Shown here: positions 26,240 through 35,459 of the stretch, one piece after another
Numbering within the stretch: the first letter of the stretch is position 1
Layout of the letters: every line of letters begins with the position of its first letter
Source: JAAUUJ01 sp964392245
GTDB lineage: Bacteria; Cyanobacteriota; Cyanobacteriia; Thermostichales; Thermostichaceae
DNA: 64,000 nucleotides
Reading direction: 5' to 3'
Assembly: GCA_964392245.1 (NCBI GenBank)
Contig: CAYMOX010000002.1
Span: forward strand, 88,420-152,419
Notes under the pieces: model-generated
The model's database searches: none
Seen by the model: only the letters and a program-made list of their open reading frames with translations
Told to the model about the DNA's origin: nothing
Made by a program: the position numbers and the translations under genes

Positions 26240-27631
26240 ATGGATCTGGCAACCCCTTTATCTCCAACCCTCCTCTCTTCCCTGCAACAGCGACGGCAAC
26301 GGCTGGCTACCCAGGTGGCTGAGCCCGTGATCCTCTGGTCTGGCGGAGCATCTCCGCGCAACTTTGCTGCGAACACTTATCCCTACCGCTCTAGCAGTCA
26401 CTTTCTCTACTTTGCTGGCCTACCCATTCCTAATGCAGCGCTGCGATTTCATGCAGGCAAGGTTCAATTGTTCAAAAACGATCCTGATCCCAGGGGAGAA
26501 CTCTGGCATGGTCCTCAGCCTCACGCAGCGGATCTGGGGGCCCTGATCCAGGTGGATGAAGTCCTGCCCCTAACAGAGTTGCCCTGCTATGCCAGCAACG
26601 CTATGACCATCCCCGTTCAGGATCCGATCACCCGTCAACACCAGGCTGATATTCTCGGCAGATCGGTGGGTTTGTCCACAGCACCGGCACCACTGGATCA
26701 GATCCTGGTGGATGCGGTGATTCAGTTGAGATTACAGCAGGATGAGGGGGCTCTGGAAGAAATGCGCCGGGCGGCGGCCACGACTGTCAAGGCTCATCGG
26801 GCAGGGATGGCAGCCACAGCATTGGCCTCACGGGAAGCAGAGGTGCGAGCAACCCTGGAGCAGATCATGATCTCAGCCAACATGTCTCCGGCTTACAGTA
26901 GCATTGTCACCATTCAGGGAGAAGTGCTGCATAACGAGATCTATCACCATGAGCTGAAACCAGGAGATCTGCTGCTGGCGGACGTGGGGGCAGAAAGTCC
27001 GCTGGGTTGGGCTTCAGATGTCACCCGTATCTGGCCTGTTTCTGGAACGTTTACCTCTACTCAAAAGGATCTGTACACCGTAGTTCTTGCTGCCCATGAT
27101 GCCTGTATTGCAGCGGCTAAGCCTGGGGTTGAGTACCGTGATCTCCATCTGCTAGCTGCCAGGGTCATGACAGAGGGTTTAGTGGAGTTGGGGATCCTCA
27201 AGGGAGATCCGCAGGATCTGGTAGATCGGGATGCCCATGCCTTGTTTTTCCCCCATGGGGTGGGTCATCTCCTGGGATTGGATGTGCACGATATGGAAGA
27301 TCTGGGAGATCGGGCGGGGTACGCACCAGGGCGGCAGCGCAGTTCTCGCTTTGGCCTGGGATATCTGCGTCTGGATCGACCTCTGCAGGTGGGGATGGTG
27401 GTGACAATTGAGCCGGGGTTTTATCAGGTGCCAGCGATTCTCCAGGACCCGGATCGACAAAAGCAGTTTCAAGACTGTGTCAACTGGGAACGACTGCAAC
27501 AGTTTGGCGATGTGCGTGGGATTCGGATCGAAGATGATGTCTTGATTACCGAGTCTGGGTGCGAAGTGCTGACGGCAGCCTTGCCCACTCCGATCTCAGA
27601 GATAGAAGCCTGTGTTCAGGACGCTGGTTAA
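26240..27631 (+). CDS. pepP: Aminopeptidase P family (Xaa-Pro aminopeptidase)
   Basis: A 463-residue metallopeptidase of family M24B, which releases N-terminal residues preceding proline. An N-terminal creatinase-like domain (about 1-165) includes SHFLYFAGLP. The pita-bread catalytic domain shows metal-ligand motifs: LLADVGAESPLGWASDVTR (Asp, Asp), HGVGHLLGLDVHD (His), TIEPGFY (Glu) and GIRIEDDVLIT (Glu). All five ligand positions are present. The following 2'-5' RNA ligase-like gene starts about 13 bp downstream. Confidence 0.95.
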   Translation: MDLATPLSPTLLSSLQQRRQRLATQVAEPVILWSGGASPRNFAANTYPYRSSSHFLYFAGLPIPNAALRFHAGKVQLFKNDPDPRGELWHGPQPHAADLGALIQVDEVLPLTELPCYASNAMTIPVQDPITRQHQADILGRSVGLSTAPAPLDQILVDAVIQLRLQQDEGALEEMRRAAATTVKAHRAGMAATALASREAEVRATLEQIMISANMSPAYSSIVTIQGEVLHNEIYHHELKPGDLLLADVGAESPLGWASDVTRIWPVSGTFTSTQKDLYTVVLAAHDACIAAAKPGVEYRDLHLLAARVMTEGLVELGILKGDPQDLVDRDAHALFFPHGVGHLLGLDVHDMEDLGDRAGYAPGRQRSSRFGLGYLRLDRPLQVGMVVTIEPGFYQVPAILQDPDRQKQFQDCVNWERLQQFGDVRGIRIEDDVLITESGCEVLTAALPTPISEIEACVQDAG

Positions 27632-27644
27632 ATGGGGTTGTTGT

Positions 27645-28220
27645 GTGAATTCTGAGCAGCAGACTCATCGCTACTTCATTGCTCTGCTTCCCCCTGATCC
27701 CATTCAGGTAGAAGTGACCGCGATCAAAGAGTACTGCAAAGCCACCTATAACACTCAAGCGGCTCTGCGATCTCCTCCCCACATTACTCTGCAGGCTCCC
27801 TTTGAGTGGCCTCTGGAGGCTGTGGCGGATCTGAGGCAGTGTTTGGCTGAGTTTATGCAGGGGCAATCCTCTTTCTCCGTCAGTCTCTCGGGCTTTGATG
27901 CCTTTCCCCCGCGGGTGATCTTCATTGCGGTTGAGCCCAGTGCTTCCCTGCTAGCCCTCCAAAATGATCTCAGCCACCATTTAGAAAGGCAACTTCAGAT
28001 CGTCGATCCCAAAGCCCGTACTCGCTCCTTTCATCCCCACATGACCGTGGCCTTTCGCGATCTGAAGCCGAAGCAGTTCAAGCGGGCCTGGTCAGAGTTT
28101 CAAGAACGATCGGTCCAGTTTAATTTTATTGCCGAAACTCTGACTCTGTTGATCCATACCGGGAAGGAGTGGATTGTGGAAAGTCACTTTGGGTTTGCAT
28201 CTCATCAGAGGGGAGCTTGA
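27645..28220 (+). CDS. 2'-5' RNA ligase family protein (LigT-like phosphoesterase)
   Basis: About 191 residues of the 2H phosphoesterase superfamily. Both catalytic motifs are visible: HITLQAPFEW and HPHMTVAFRDL, each with the H-x-T signature. Members hydrolyse cyclic phosphates or ligate RNA ends. The GTG at 27645 (VNSEQQTHRYFIALLP) gives a normal family start; a longer frame from 27612 overlaps pepP. It is probably cotranscribed with pepP. Confidence 0.88.
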   Translation: MNSEQQTHRYFIALLPPDPIQVEVTAIKEYCKATYNTQAALRSPPHITLQAPFEWPLEAVADLRQCLAEFMQGQSSFSVSLSGFDAFPPRVIFIAVEPSASLLALQNDLSHHLERQLQIVDPKARTRSFHPHMTVAFRDLKPKQFKRAWSEFQERSVQFNFIAETLTLLIHTGKEWIVESHFGFASHQRGA

Positions 28221-28449
28221 TCTGAGCATATCCACAAAAATCAAATCAAGCTTTGTGAAAACCATAGATGAGGTTCATCTCAACTAACGATTGTTCTCCT
28301 TTTTGCCCTGGAATCGGGGACGTCAGCCGCGTGATCTAATTCATTTAAAAACTAACACAGTCAGGGTAATCGATACATCCGTTGCAGTGTTTGTTAGGAA
28401 ATGCTTGATCAATCAAGTTAGACTTCAGGCAAGAATACCATCTAACAAA

Positions 28450-28815
28450 CTAATCCACATCTCTATTTTGCTGTCGGATCAGGAACCGGATCTCTTCTAA
28501 CAGGATGTTGAAGCGCTGGTCACTCTCAGCATTCTTTTGACGAAATTCCTCATTGATCCGCTCTTGCTCAGCCTTACGCTCTTCCTGCTCAGCTCTCCAT
28601 TGCTGATTCTCACGGATCACCTGTCGGAGTAGCTCTGAGGTTGTGCCCAGATTCTGTTGTAATGCCAGGTATCCATCCACAAGTCGATCCATTTTCTCCG
28701 ATAGGAGGCGGTCATTCTCCCTCAGTTCCTGGATCCGAGCATCGGAGGACTCTGCTAAGCGGGCAACAGCTTCTGCCATGTGAGCAAATCGTGAATTGAT
28801 TTCTTCGTCAGTCAT
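28450..28815 (-). CDS. Coiled-coil protein, paralogue 1
   Basis: A 121-residue, highly charged helical protein rich in Glu, Gln and Arg with no membrane segment. It starts MTDEEINSRFAHMAEAVARLAE, and residues about 20-110 form a continuous coiled coil. Its last 80 residues are almost identical to those of the neighbouring gene at 28939, and the two stretches match at the DNA level as well. It lacks the 25-residue repeats of its neighbour. Function unknown; possibly oligomerising. Confidence 0.75.
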   Translation of the reverse strand: MTDEEINSRFAHMAEAVARLAESSDARIQELRENDRLLSEKMDRLVDGYLALQQNLGTTSELLRQVIRENQQWRAEQEERKAEQERINEEFRQKNAESDQRFNILLEEIRFLIRQQNRDVD

Positions 28816-28938
28816 CTTCCTTTCCTCCTTAATTTAGAGTCTGACCTACAGCATTTCTCAATCTGGTGAACTACTGTTAACCCACAGATTAATCACTACT
28901 GGATCCATAAGTTGTACTGTTTTAGGTCTCTAGCAAAG

Positions 28939-29679
28939 CTAATCCACATCTCTATTTTGCTGTCGGATCAGGAACCGGATTTCTTCTAACAGGACATTGA
29001 AGCGCTGGTCACTCTCAGCGTGCTTTCGACGAAATTCCTCATTGATCCGCTCTTGCTCAGCCTTACGCTCTTCCTGCTCAGCTCTCCATTGCTGATTCTC
29101 ACGGATCACCTGTCGGAGTAGCTCTGAGGTTGTGCCCAGATTCTGTTGTAATCCCAGGTATCCATCCACAAGTCGATCTAGTTTCTCTGCAATAAGTTTG
29201 TCGTTCTCTCTTAACTCCTGGATCCGTGTATTGGCAGACTCTGCAAGGCGAGAGACTGTATCTGCCACCTGATCCACTGTGTTTTCTAGTTGCAGGAATC
29301 GTTGATCGGTGGACTCCGCAAAGCGGGAGATTCTATCTGCCACCTGATCCACTGTGTTNNNNNNNNNNNNNNNNNNNNNNNNNNNNNNNNNNNNNNNNNN
29401 NNNNNNNNNNNNNNNNNNNNNNNNNNNNNNNNNNNNNNNNNNNNNNNNNNNNNNNNNNACTGTGTTTTCTAGTTGCAGGAATCGTTGATCGGTGGACTCC
29501 GCAAAGCGGGAGACTGTATCTGCCACCTGATCCACTGTGTTTTCTAGTTGCAGGAATCGTTGATCGGTGGACTCCGCAAAGCGGGAGATTCTATCTGCCA
29601 CCTGATCCACTGTGTTAGAGGTTCGGGCAACGGCTTCTGCCATCTGAGCGAATCGGGAGTTGAGTTCTTCTTCAGTCAT
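28939..29679 (-). CDS. Coiled-coil protein with 25-residue tandem repeats, paralogue 2 (interrupted by assembly gap)
   Basis: Starts MTEEELNSRFAQMAEAVAR at 29679, with GGAGG eight bases upstream. Residues after about 20 are tandem copies of a 25-residue unit (NTVDQVADRISRFAESTDQR plus FLQLE), alternating between RIS and TVS forms. The run of 100 N at 29359-29458 lies within these repeats, so the true copy number is unknown. The C-terminal 80 residues match paralogue 1. A heptad-like pattern suggests a long parallel coiled coil. Reading frame is kept across the gap only if its true length is a suitable multiple, which cannot be checked. Confidence 0.65.
   Translation of the reverse strand: MTEEELNSRFAQMAEAVARTSNTVDQVADRISRFAESTDQRFLQLENTVDQVADTVSRFAESTDQRFLQLENTXXXXXXXXXXXXXXXXXXXXXXXXXXXXXXXXXXNTVDQVADRISRFAESTDQRFLQLENTVDQVADTVSRLAESANTRIQELRENDKLIAEKLDRLVDGYLGLQQNLGTTSELLRQVIRENQQWRAEQEERKAEQERINEEFRRKHAESDQRFNVLLEEIRFLIRQQNRDVD
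29276..29608. repeat. 75-bp tandem repeat containing a 100-N assembly gap
   Basis: Complete units begin at 29276, 29459 and 29534, each 75 bp, with a partial copy before 29276 and a broken copy running into the gap at 29351. Neighbouring units differ mainly at one point (GAGATTCTA versus GAGACTGTA), giving an alternating pattern. Each encodes 25 residues of coiled coil on the - strand. The N run at 29359-29458 is exactly 100 bases, the usual placeholder for a scaffold join. Confidence 0.9.
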
Positions 29680-29737
29680 GATTTCTGCCTCCATTATCCA
29701 TAGCTTGACATATCCCCGTTTTTGAGAGAGGAGCGAT

Positions 29738-30172
29738 TCAACATCCATCTGCACCACGGGATGGATCTGAATGCGAATCAGTCTTGTTCACCAGAGCCGT
29801 AACTTCGATCTCCAACAAAAACTCAGGATTGATCAATCCCTTGATTTCCACCAGGGTAGAGGCGGGTTGGATCTGGGCGAACACCTCCCCATGGGCACGA
29901 CCGATGGCATCCCAATCGGCGATATGGGTGACGTAGATGCGGGTACGGATCACATCTTTTAAACCTGATCCAGCAGTAGTCAATGCTTTTTCAATTTTGT
30001 CCAGAATAAAGCGTGTTTGCGCATAGGCATCGCCAGCCCCCACCACCTGTCCGGTTTCATCCGCAGCCACCGTGCCGGAAACCTCGATCCAGTTCCCCAC
30101 CCGTATGGCTCGTGAATAGCCCACATAGGCTTCCCAGGGAGTGCCAGACGAGATCAACTGTCGCTCTACCAT
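29738..30172 (-). CDS. RidA family (YjgF/UK114) protein
   Basis: A 144-residue small enzyme. RidA-type proteins hydrolyse reactive enamine/imine intermediates. Seen motifs: RAIRVGNWIEVSGTVAADE, DVIRTRIYVTHIADWD (with the conserved Arg) and PASTLVEIKGLINPEFLLEIE. This matches the group with a short RIYVT helix rather than the archetypal RidA. The ATG at 30172 lies one base after the stop of the upstream histidine phosphatase, so the two are translationally coupled. Confidence 0.92.
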   Translation of the reverse strand: MVERQLISSGTPWEAYVGYSRAIRVGNWIEVSGTVAADETGQVVGAGDAYAQTRFILDKIEKALTTAGSGLKDVIRTRIYVTHIADWDAIGRAHGEVFAQIQPASTLVEIKGLINPEFLLEIEVTALVNKTDSHSDPSRGADGC

Positions 30173-30173
30173 G

Positions 30174-30812
30174 TCAGGTGCCCTCACGACTGCGCAGGTG
30201 CTCGGGGAGATAGCTGCGATCCCCCAGCGTTTCCAGTAACGGTCCTAACTCGCCAAACTTGACCACACTCACGGAAGCTGCCAGAGCCGCAATCCGATCC
30301 CGATACCGCCCCAGGTCGATGCCCAGCAAACTGCAAAGAATAATCCGGATCGTGGCTTTATGGGAAAAGAGAATCACATTGCCATCTCTGTACTTGCTTT
30401 CAATCTCCGCCACTACCAGTGAGGCCCGACTGGCGATCTGGACTGCGGTTTCTCCCCCGGTGGGTGGATTCCAGGCGGGTTCCGTAAGCCAGCGCACATA
30501 ATCTTCCCCGTAGGCTTCCTCGACTTCGGCCTGAGTTTTACCCTCCCAGGCACCGTAGCGGATCTCTTTGAGTCCATCCCGCAGCTGCAGTTCCATCCCT
30601 ACCGCTTCACAGAGGGGGCGGGCCGTGGCCATGGTCCTTTTCATGGGGCTGGAGTAAATAGCTGCCCAGGGAACCGAACGATACGCCTGTGCAAATGCCT
30701 CGGCCATCTCCATTCCCGCAGGGGTCAGATTCGGATCTAGATCGCCGCAGTAGCCCCCCGTCTGACTGTAGGTGGTTTCCCCATGTCGGACCAGATACAG
30801 GCGTAAACTCAT
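30174..30812 (-). CDS. Histidine phosphatase family protein (phosphoglycerate mutase-like)
   Basis: A 212-residue protein with the catalytic LYLVRHGETTYSQTGGY at the N-terminus, the conserved IYSSPMKRTMATARPL, and the second His in VILFSHKATIRIIL, where HKA replaces the usual HGG. Such enzymes remove phosphate from sugars, phosphoglycerate or cofactors; substrate not predictable. ATG at 30812 has a strong GGAGGAG upstream; a frame to 30869 adds 19 unrelated residues. Coupled to the ridA gene behind it. Confidence 0.92.
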   Translation of the reverse strand: MSLRLYLVRHGETTYSQTGGYCGDLDPNLTPAGMEMAEAFAQAYRSVPWAAIYSSPMKRTMATARPLCEAVGMELQLRDGLKEIRYGAWEGKTQAEVEEAYGEDYVRWLTEPAWNPPTGGETAVQIASRASLVVAEIESKYRDGNVILFSHKATIRIILCSLLGIDLGRYRDRIAALAASVSVVKFGELGPLLETLGDRSYLPEHLRSREGT

Positions 30813-30962
30813 TGGGATCTCCTCCTTGTGGCCAGTGGCATAGGAAGTTTGTCCAAGTCCCCCTGCCATCAGTAAGGTAGCAGATCCTCATCTCTGCCCC
30901 AGGCCAAGGTGGCTACAAACGACAACGGATTCCAGGCTATTCTGTTGATTGATGTTCAGATC

Positions 30963-32534
30963 ATGACTATGGCACGAGCGGCTGGGATCCTTTTGCACAT
31001 CACCTCCCTCCCAGGGCGCTGGGGCATTGGAGATCTGGGCACATCCGCCCACCAGTTTGTGGACTACCTCGTGCAATGTCGGCAACAGCTGTGGCAGGTT
31101 CTACCGCTGGGACCCACTGGCTGGGGCAATTCTCCTTACATGTGCTTCTCTGCCTTTGCGGGCAATCCCCTTTTGATCAGTCCCGATGGGCTGGTGGAGG
31201 ATGGCTGGCTGGATCCTACTGATCTAGAGGGAGCCCCCGAGTTCTCTGCCGAGACTGTGGATTATGCTCAGGTGATCCCGTTCAAGCACCAGCTCTTGAA
31301 ACAAGCCTGGGTGCATTTCCAGAACCGGGCGCGATCCACTGACTGGCAGCACTTTCAGCATTACTGTCAGAAGCAGGCCACCTGGTTGGAGGACTATGCC
31401 CTCTTCATGGCCATCAAAGCAGAACAACAGCAGACCGCCTGGTGGACCTGGCCTGATTCCCTGGCCCTCCCCGATCCTGCAACGCGCTCTCAGTTCTTGA
31501 CCCAGTACGCCACGACTATTGAACTGCAAAAATTTCAACAATTTATCTTTGATCACCAGTGGCAGCGGTTGCGCACCTATGCTCACCAGCAGGGCATTCG
31601 TATCATTGGCGATCTGCCCATTTATGTGGCCCGCGATAGTTCGGATGTCTGGGGCAATCGCTCGCTATTTCAACTGGATCCTGAGGGTCAGCCCACCTTT
31701 GTGGCAGGAGTCCCCCCCGACTACTTCAGTGCCACCGGACAGCTGTGGGGGAACCCCCTCTACAACTGGGAAGCCATGGCCGAAACGGGTTATGAGTGGT
31801 ATCTGAATCGGCTGCAGCACGAATTACAACGGGTGGATGTGGTCCGGATCGATCACTTCCGTGGCTTTGCAGCTTACTATGCCATTCCGGGTGATGCCCA
31901 CACTGCCGTGAATGGTCGCTGGATCCCGGGGCCAGGGGAAGATCTGTTCAACCAGGCCACCCAATTGATCCCCAATCTGGCGGAAGCGGTGATTGCTGAA
32001 GACCTGGGGCTGATCACACCGGATGTCTTTCAGTTGCGGGATCGGTATCGCTTCAAGGGCATGAAAGTATTGCAATTTGCCTTTGATACCGCTGCGATTC
32101 GTAGCTCTAACCCTGACATTCCAGATATCTCCATTCAAAGCCTGGATAATGCCTTTTTGCCCTGCAACTACGAGCCTAACTGTGTAGTCTACACGGGTAC
32201 CCATGACAACGACACGGTTGTGGGTTGGTTTTCCAGTGATCAGGTGCCCATTGAAGATAAAGAGGCTTTGATGCGATACATGGATCGCTCTCTGGCCGAA
32301 TATGAGCAGGGACGAGCCATCCACTGGGATCTGATCCGGCTGGCCCTGGCCTCGGTGGCAGAATGGGCCATGATTCCCTGGCAGGATATTTTGGGGACTG
32401 GACCAGAAACCCGTATGAACCGCCCTTCCACCTCGGAAGGAAACTGGAGCTGGCGTTGTCTTCCGGAACAGCTGAATGCCGACCTGGCGGATCAACTGGC
32501 CCGGATCACGACCACCTACATTCGCTGCCCATGA
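30963..32534 (+). CDS. malQ: 4-alpha-glucanotransferase (disproportionating enzyme)
   Basis: About 523 residues, glycoside hydrolase family 77. It transfers alpha-1,4-glucan segments in glycogen metabolism. Motifs: GILLHITSLPGRWGIGDLG, GDLPIYVARDSSDVWGN, RIDHFRGFAAYYAIP with the nucleophile Asp, AEDLG with the acid/base Glu, and YTGTHDNDT. An upstream GTG at 30909 adds unrelated residues; ATG at 30963 or 30969 fits the family. The stop overlaps the start of the ABC transporter gene by ATGA. Confidence 0.95.
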   Translation: MTMARAAGILLHITSLPGRWGIGDLGTSAHQFVDYLVQCRQQLWQVLPLGPTGWGNSPYMCFSAFAGNPLLISPDGLVEDGWLDPTDLEGAPEFSAETVDYAQVIPFKHQLLKQAWVHFQNRARSTDWQHFQHYCQKQATWLEDYALFMAIKAEQQQTAWWTWPDSLALPDPATRSQFLTQYATTIELQKFQQFIFDHQWQRLRTYAHQQGIRIIGDLPIYVARDSSDVWGNRSLFQLDPEGQPTFVAGVPPDYFSATGQLWGNPLYNWEAMAETGYEWYLNRLQHELQRVDVVRIDHFRGFAAYYAIPGDAHTAVNGRWIPGPGEDLFNQATQLIPNLAEAVIAEDLGLITPDVFQLRDRYRFKGMKVLQFAFDTAAIRSSNPDIPDISIQSLDNAFLPCNYEPNCVVYTGTHDNDTVVGWFSSDQVPIEDKEALMRYMDRSLAEYEQGRAIHWDLIRLALASVAEWAMIPWQDILGTGPETRMNRPSTSEGNWSWRCLPEQLNADLADQLARITTTYIRCP

Positions 32535-34318
32535 CCTCCCGACCTCATCCTCTCAATCGCCTCCTGCACTACGGTCGTGCCTATTATCCCCAGATCAGGT
32601 GGGCCTCTGCCTGCTCAGTCCTGAACCAGGTTTTTGATCTGGCTCCCCCCTTGATCATCGGGACAGCAGTGGATGTGGTGGTGCAGCGGGAGCAGTCGTT
32701 TCTAGCCTCCTTGGGGTTGACGGATATCTACAACCAGTTTCTGGTGCTGACAGCGGCCAGTTTTGTGATCTGGTGGCTGGAATCTGCCTTTGAATATGCC
32801 TATTCCCGTCTCTGGCGCAATCTGGCCCAATCCATCGAACATGATCTGCGGTTAGAGGCCTACAAGCATATCCAGAATCTGGAAATGGCCTACTTTGAGG
32901 AGCGTAGTAGCGGTGCTCTCCTGTCGATCCTGAACGATGACATCAATCAGCTGGAACGGTTTCTGGATATCGGCGCCAATGATCTGATCCAGGTCACGAC
33001 AACGGTGGTGTTGATTGGGGGCACCTATCTGGTGCTGGCTCCGGGGATCACCTGGGCGGCCATTCTGCCCATGCCCTTTGTCATCTGGGGATCGATTTAC
33101 TTTCAACAGCGTCTTGCCCCCCGCTATGCCGATGTCCGCGAAAAGGTCAGTCTGCTCAACAGCCGCCTCAGCAATAACCTGGGGGGGATCACCACCATCA
33201 AAAGCTTTGTTACTGAAGACTACGAAGTGGAACGGCTGCGGGTGGACAGTGAAGCCTATCAGGCCAGCAATCAACGGGCGATCGCTCTCAGTGCCGCCTT
33301 TGTTCCTCTGATCCGCAATATCATCCTGCTGGGATTTGCCACCATTTTGCTGCTGGGAGGACGTGCCACCGCGGCTGGAGATCTCTCGGTGGGGGTGTAT
33401 AGCATGATGATCTTTCTGATTCAGCGCCTCCTCTGGCCCCTTACCCGTCTCGGTTCCACTCTGGATCAATACCAGCGGGCCATGGCCTCAACACAGCGGG
33501 TGATGAATTTACTGGATACCCCGATCTCCATTCCCTCTGGACACCAGCCTCTACAGGTGGATCAGGTGCGGGGAGAGGTGCAATTTGAAGCGGTCACATT
33601 TGCCTATCCGGATCAACCTCCGGTGTTGCGAAATCTTTCGCTAACCGTTCCTGCTGGACAAACGATCGCCGTGGTTGGAGCCACAGGAGCGGGCAAGAGC
33701 ACTCTGGTCAAGTTGCTACTGCGTTTCTATGAGGTGCAATCCGGACGGATCACGCTTGACGGTGTTGATCTCCGTGAACTCAAGCTCCAGGATCTGCGGA
33801 GAGCCATCGGTTGGGTGAGTCAGGATGTCTTTCTTTTCCACGGTACGGTGCGGGAGAATATTCAGTACGGCAGCTTTGACACCACAACTGAAGCAATTAC
33901 AGAGGCAGCCCGGATTGCGGAAGCCCATGAGTTTATCCTGCAATTGCCTAAAGGCTACGACACGATCGTGGGAGAACGTGGGCAAAAGCTCTCGGGTGGA
34001 CAGCGGCAGCGGTTGGCCATCGCCCGCGCCATTCTAAAAGATCCCCCCATCCTGATCCTGGATGAAGCCACCTCGTCAGTGGATAACGAAACGGAAGCAG
34101 CCATTCAACGATCCCTAGAAAAGATCACCCAGCACCGCACCACCATCGCCATCGCTCATCGACTGTCTACGGTGCGTCATGCTGACTGTATTTATGTGAT
34201 GGATCAGGGGCAACTGGTGGAAGCTGGCACCCATGAGGATCTGGTGAAGCACAACCAGATCTATGCCAATTTATGGAAAGTACAGACAGGACTGGTTCCC
34301 AACAGATTGAGGGTTTGA
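32531..34318 (+). CDS. ABC transporter, fused permease and ATP-binding protein (lipid/drug exporter type)
   Basis: A 595-residue half-transporter. Six membrane helices (about 20-300) are followed by an ATPase domain: Walker A GATGAGKST, Q-loop VSQDVFLFHG, signature LSGGQRQRLAIARAI, Walker B ILILDEATS, and H-loop AIAHRLST. It belongs to the MsbA/MDR-like exporter group, probably working as a homodimer. The start codon overlaps the malQ stop in the sequence ATGA, indicating translational coupling. Substrate unknown; the coupling with malQ does not obviously suggest one. Confidence 0.94.
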   Translation: MTSRPHPLNRLLHYGRAYYPQIRWASACSVLNQVFDLAPPLIIGTAVDVVVQREQSFLASLGLTDIYNQFLVLTAASFVIWWLESAFEYAYSRLWRNLAQSIEHDLRLEAYKHIQNLEMAYFEERSSGALLSILNDDINQLERFLDIGANDLIQVTTTVVLIGGTYLVLAPGITWAAILPMPFVIWGSIYFQQRLAPRYADVREKVSLLNSRLSNNLGGITTIKSFVTEDYEVERLRVDSEAYQASNQRAIALSAAFVPLIRNIILLGFATILLLGGRATAAGDLSVGVYSMMIFLIQRLLWPLTRLGSTLDQYQRAMASTQRVMNLLDTPISIPSGHQPLQVDQVRGEVQFEAVTFAYPDQPPVLRNLSLTVPAGQTIAVVGATGAGKSTLVKLLLRFYEVQSGRITLDGVDLRELKLQDLRRAIGWVSQDVFLFHGTVRENIQYGSFDTTTEAITEAARIAEAHEFILQLPKGYDTIVGERGQKLSGGQRQRLAIARAILKDPPILILDEATSSVDNETEAAIQRSLEKITQHRTTIAIAHRLSTVRHADCIYVMDQGQLVEAGTHEDLVKHNQIYANLWKVQTGLVPNRLRV

Positions 34319-34400
34319 TCGGTGATCAGATACTCTCTCTGAATGCTGAATTTGCTCTGCCAGTAAGCACTCAATTTCTCATGATCAAACCACCACAGCG

Positions 34401-35402
34401 ATGATCGATTCTCTTCCTCCTTCCGATCTAGACACAGCCTGGAAAGAAGCACTGGATCTTTACTTTCAATGTTTTCTGGCTTTTTTCTTCCCTGAAATTA
34501 GTGCCGAAATTAACTGGGATCAGCCTGTTGAATATCTGGACAAAGAATTGCAGCAACTACTTCCAGACTCAGAAGTTGGTCGTCGTTATGCTGATAAACT
34601 TGCCAGGGTTCAACTTAAAAATGCCGAAGAGACGATCATCTTGCTTCATATCGAAGTGCAATCTCAGGAGGAAAAAGAATTTGCTGAGCGAATGTTCATC
34701 TATAATTATCGCATTTTTGATTTCTATCGCAGGCGAGTTGTAAGTCTTGCTATCCTGGGTGATGAGAATCCTAATTGGCAACCTTATTGCTACCACTTTA
34801 CATTCGGAGGTTTTACCCTCCTGATGGAATTTCCTGTGATCAAGTTATTAGATTTTGAGGAACACTGGCCTGACCTGGAAATGTCTGATAATCCAATGGC
34901 AGTGGTTGTCATGGCCCACTTGCGTTCCCGAACCACTAAATCAGATCTTCTCGCTCGCAAACAATGGAAATGGATCCTGATTCGTCAGTTACTAACACGA
35001 CGTTACAGCCCAGAGGATGTGATCCGTTTATTCCGGTTAATTGACTGGATAATGACACTTCCTCCTGAACTTAAGCGAGAATTCAAGCAAGAGTTAGAGC
35101 GTTACCGGGAGGAAGGGATCATGCCGATTATTGGTGAAACTGAGCTGATGTGGAAAGAGGAAGCCATGCAGCAGGGATTTCAGGAAGGTATCCAGCAAGG
35201 GATCCAACAAGGGATCCAGCAAGGGATCCAGCAAGGGATCCAGCAAGGGATCCAGCAAGGGATCCAGCAAGGGATCCAGCAAGGCGTTCAGCAGGTTGCA
35301 GTAAATATGCTGCGCCAAGGGATGTCTGTAGAAGAGGTTGCTCATCTAACCCAGCTCTCCGCAGAACAGGTTCGATCACTGGTATCTCAGGATCATCAGT
35401 AG
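34401..35402 (+). CDS. Rpn/YhgA-like putative nuclease with GIQQ repeats
   Basis: A 333-residue protein of the Rpn (recombination-promoting nuclease)/PD-(D/E)XK transposase-like group abundant in cyanobacteria. The nuclease core shows VEYLDKELQQLLP and IILLHIEVQSQEEKEFAERM (E-x-Q). Residues about 258-300 are eight copies of GIQQ plus GVQQ, encoded by a 12-bp minisatellite, then a short helix-turn-helix-like end (MSVEEVAHLTQLSAEQVRSL). Codon use is more A/T-rich than its neighbours. Rpn proteins are mobile and fast-evolving; the actual activity here is unproven. Confidence 0.85.
   Translation: MIDSLPPSDLDTAWKEALDLYFQCFLAFFFPEISAEINWDQPVEYLDKELQQLLPDSEVGRRYADKLARVQLKNAEETIILLHIEVQSQEEKEFAERMFIYNYRIFDFYRRRVVSLAILGDENPNWQPYCYHFTFGGFTLLMEFPVIKLLDFEEHWPDLEMSDNPMAVVVMAHLRSRTTKSDLLARKQWKWILIRQLLTRRYSPEDVIRLFRLIDWIMTLPPELKREFKQELERYREEGIMPIIGETELMWKEEAMQQGFQEGIQQGIQQGIQQGIQQGIQQGIQQGIQQGIQQGVQQVAVNMLRQGMSVEEVAHLTQLSAEQVRSLVSQDHQ
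35190..35284 (+). repeat. 12-bp tandem repeat (GGGATCCAGCAA units)
   Basis: Near-perfect tandem copies, about seven to eight, each containing a GGATCC palindrome, within the Rpn-like gene. One early copy has AACAA and the last becomes GGCGTTCAGCAG. The unit is a multiple of three, so copy-number change keeps the reading frame. Confidence 0.9.
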
Positions 35403-35459
35403 GCTCAATGGGAGGATACTTTCAAGGGATCTCCAACCCAATGGCTCCCTAGCAGATGA

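Noticed and set aside
25981..26376. 131-residue N-terminal extension of the large repeat protein
   Set aside because: It is Arg/Pro-rich, overlaps the divergent pepP gene, and a good ribosome site and membrane anchor begin at 25980.
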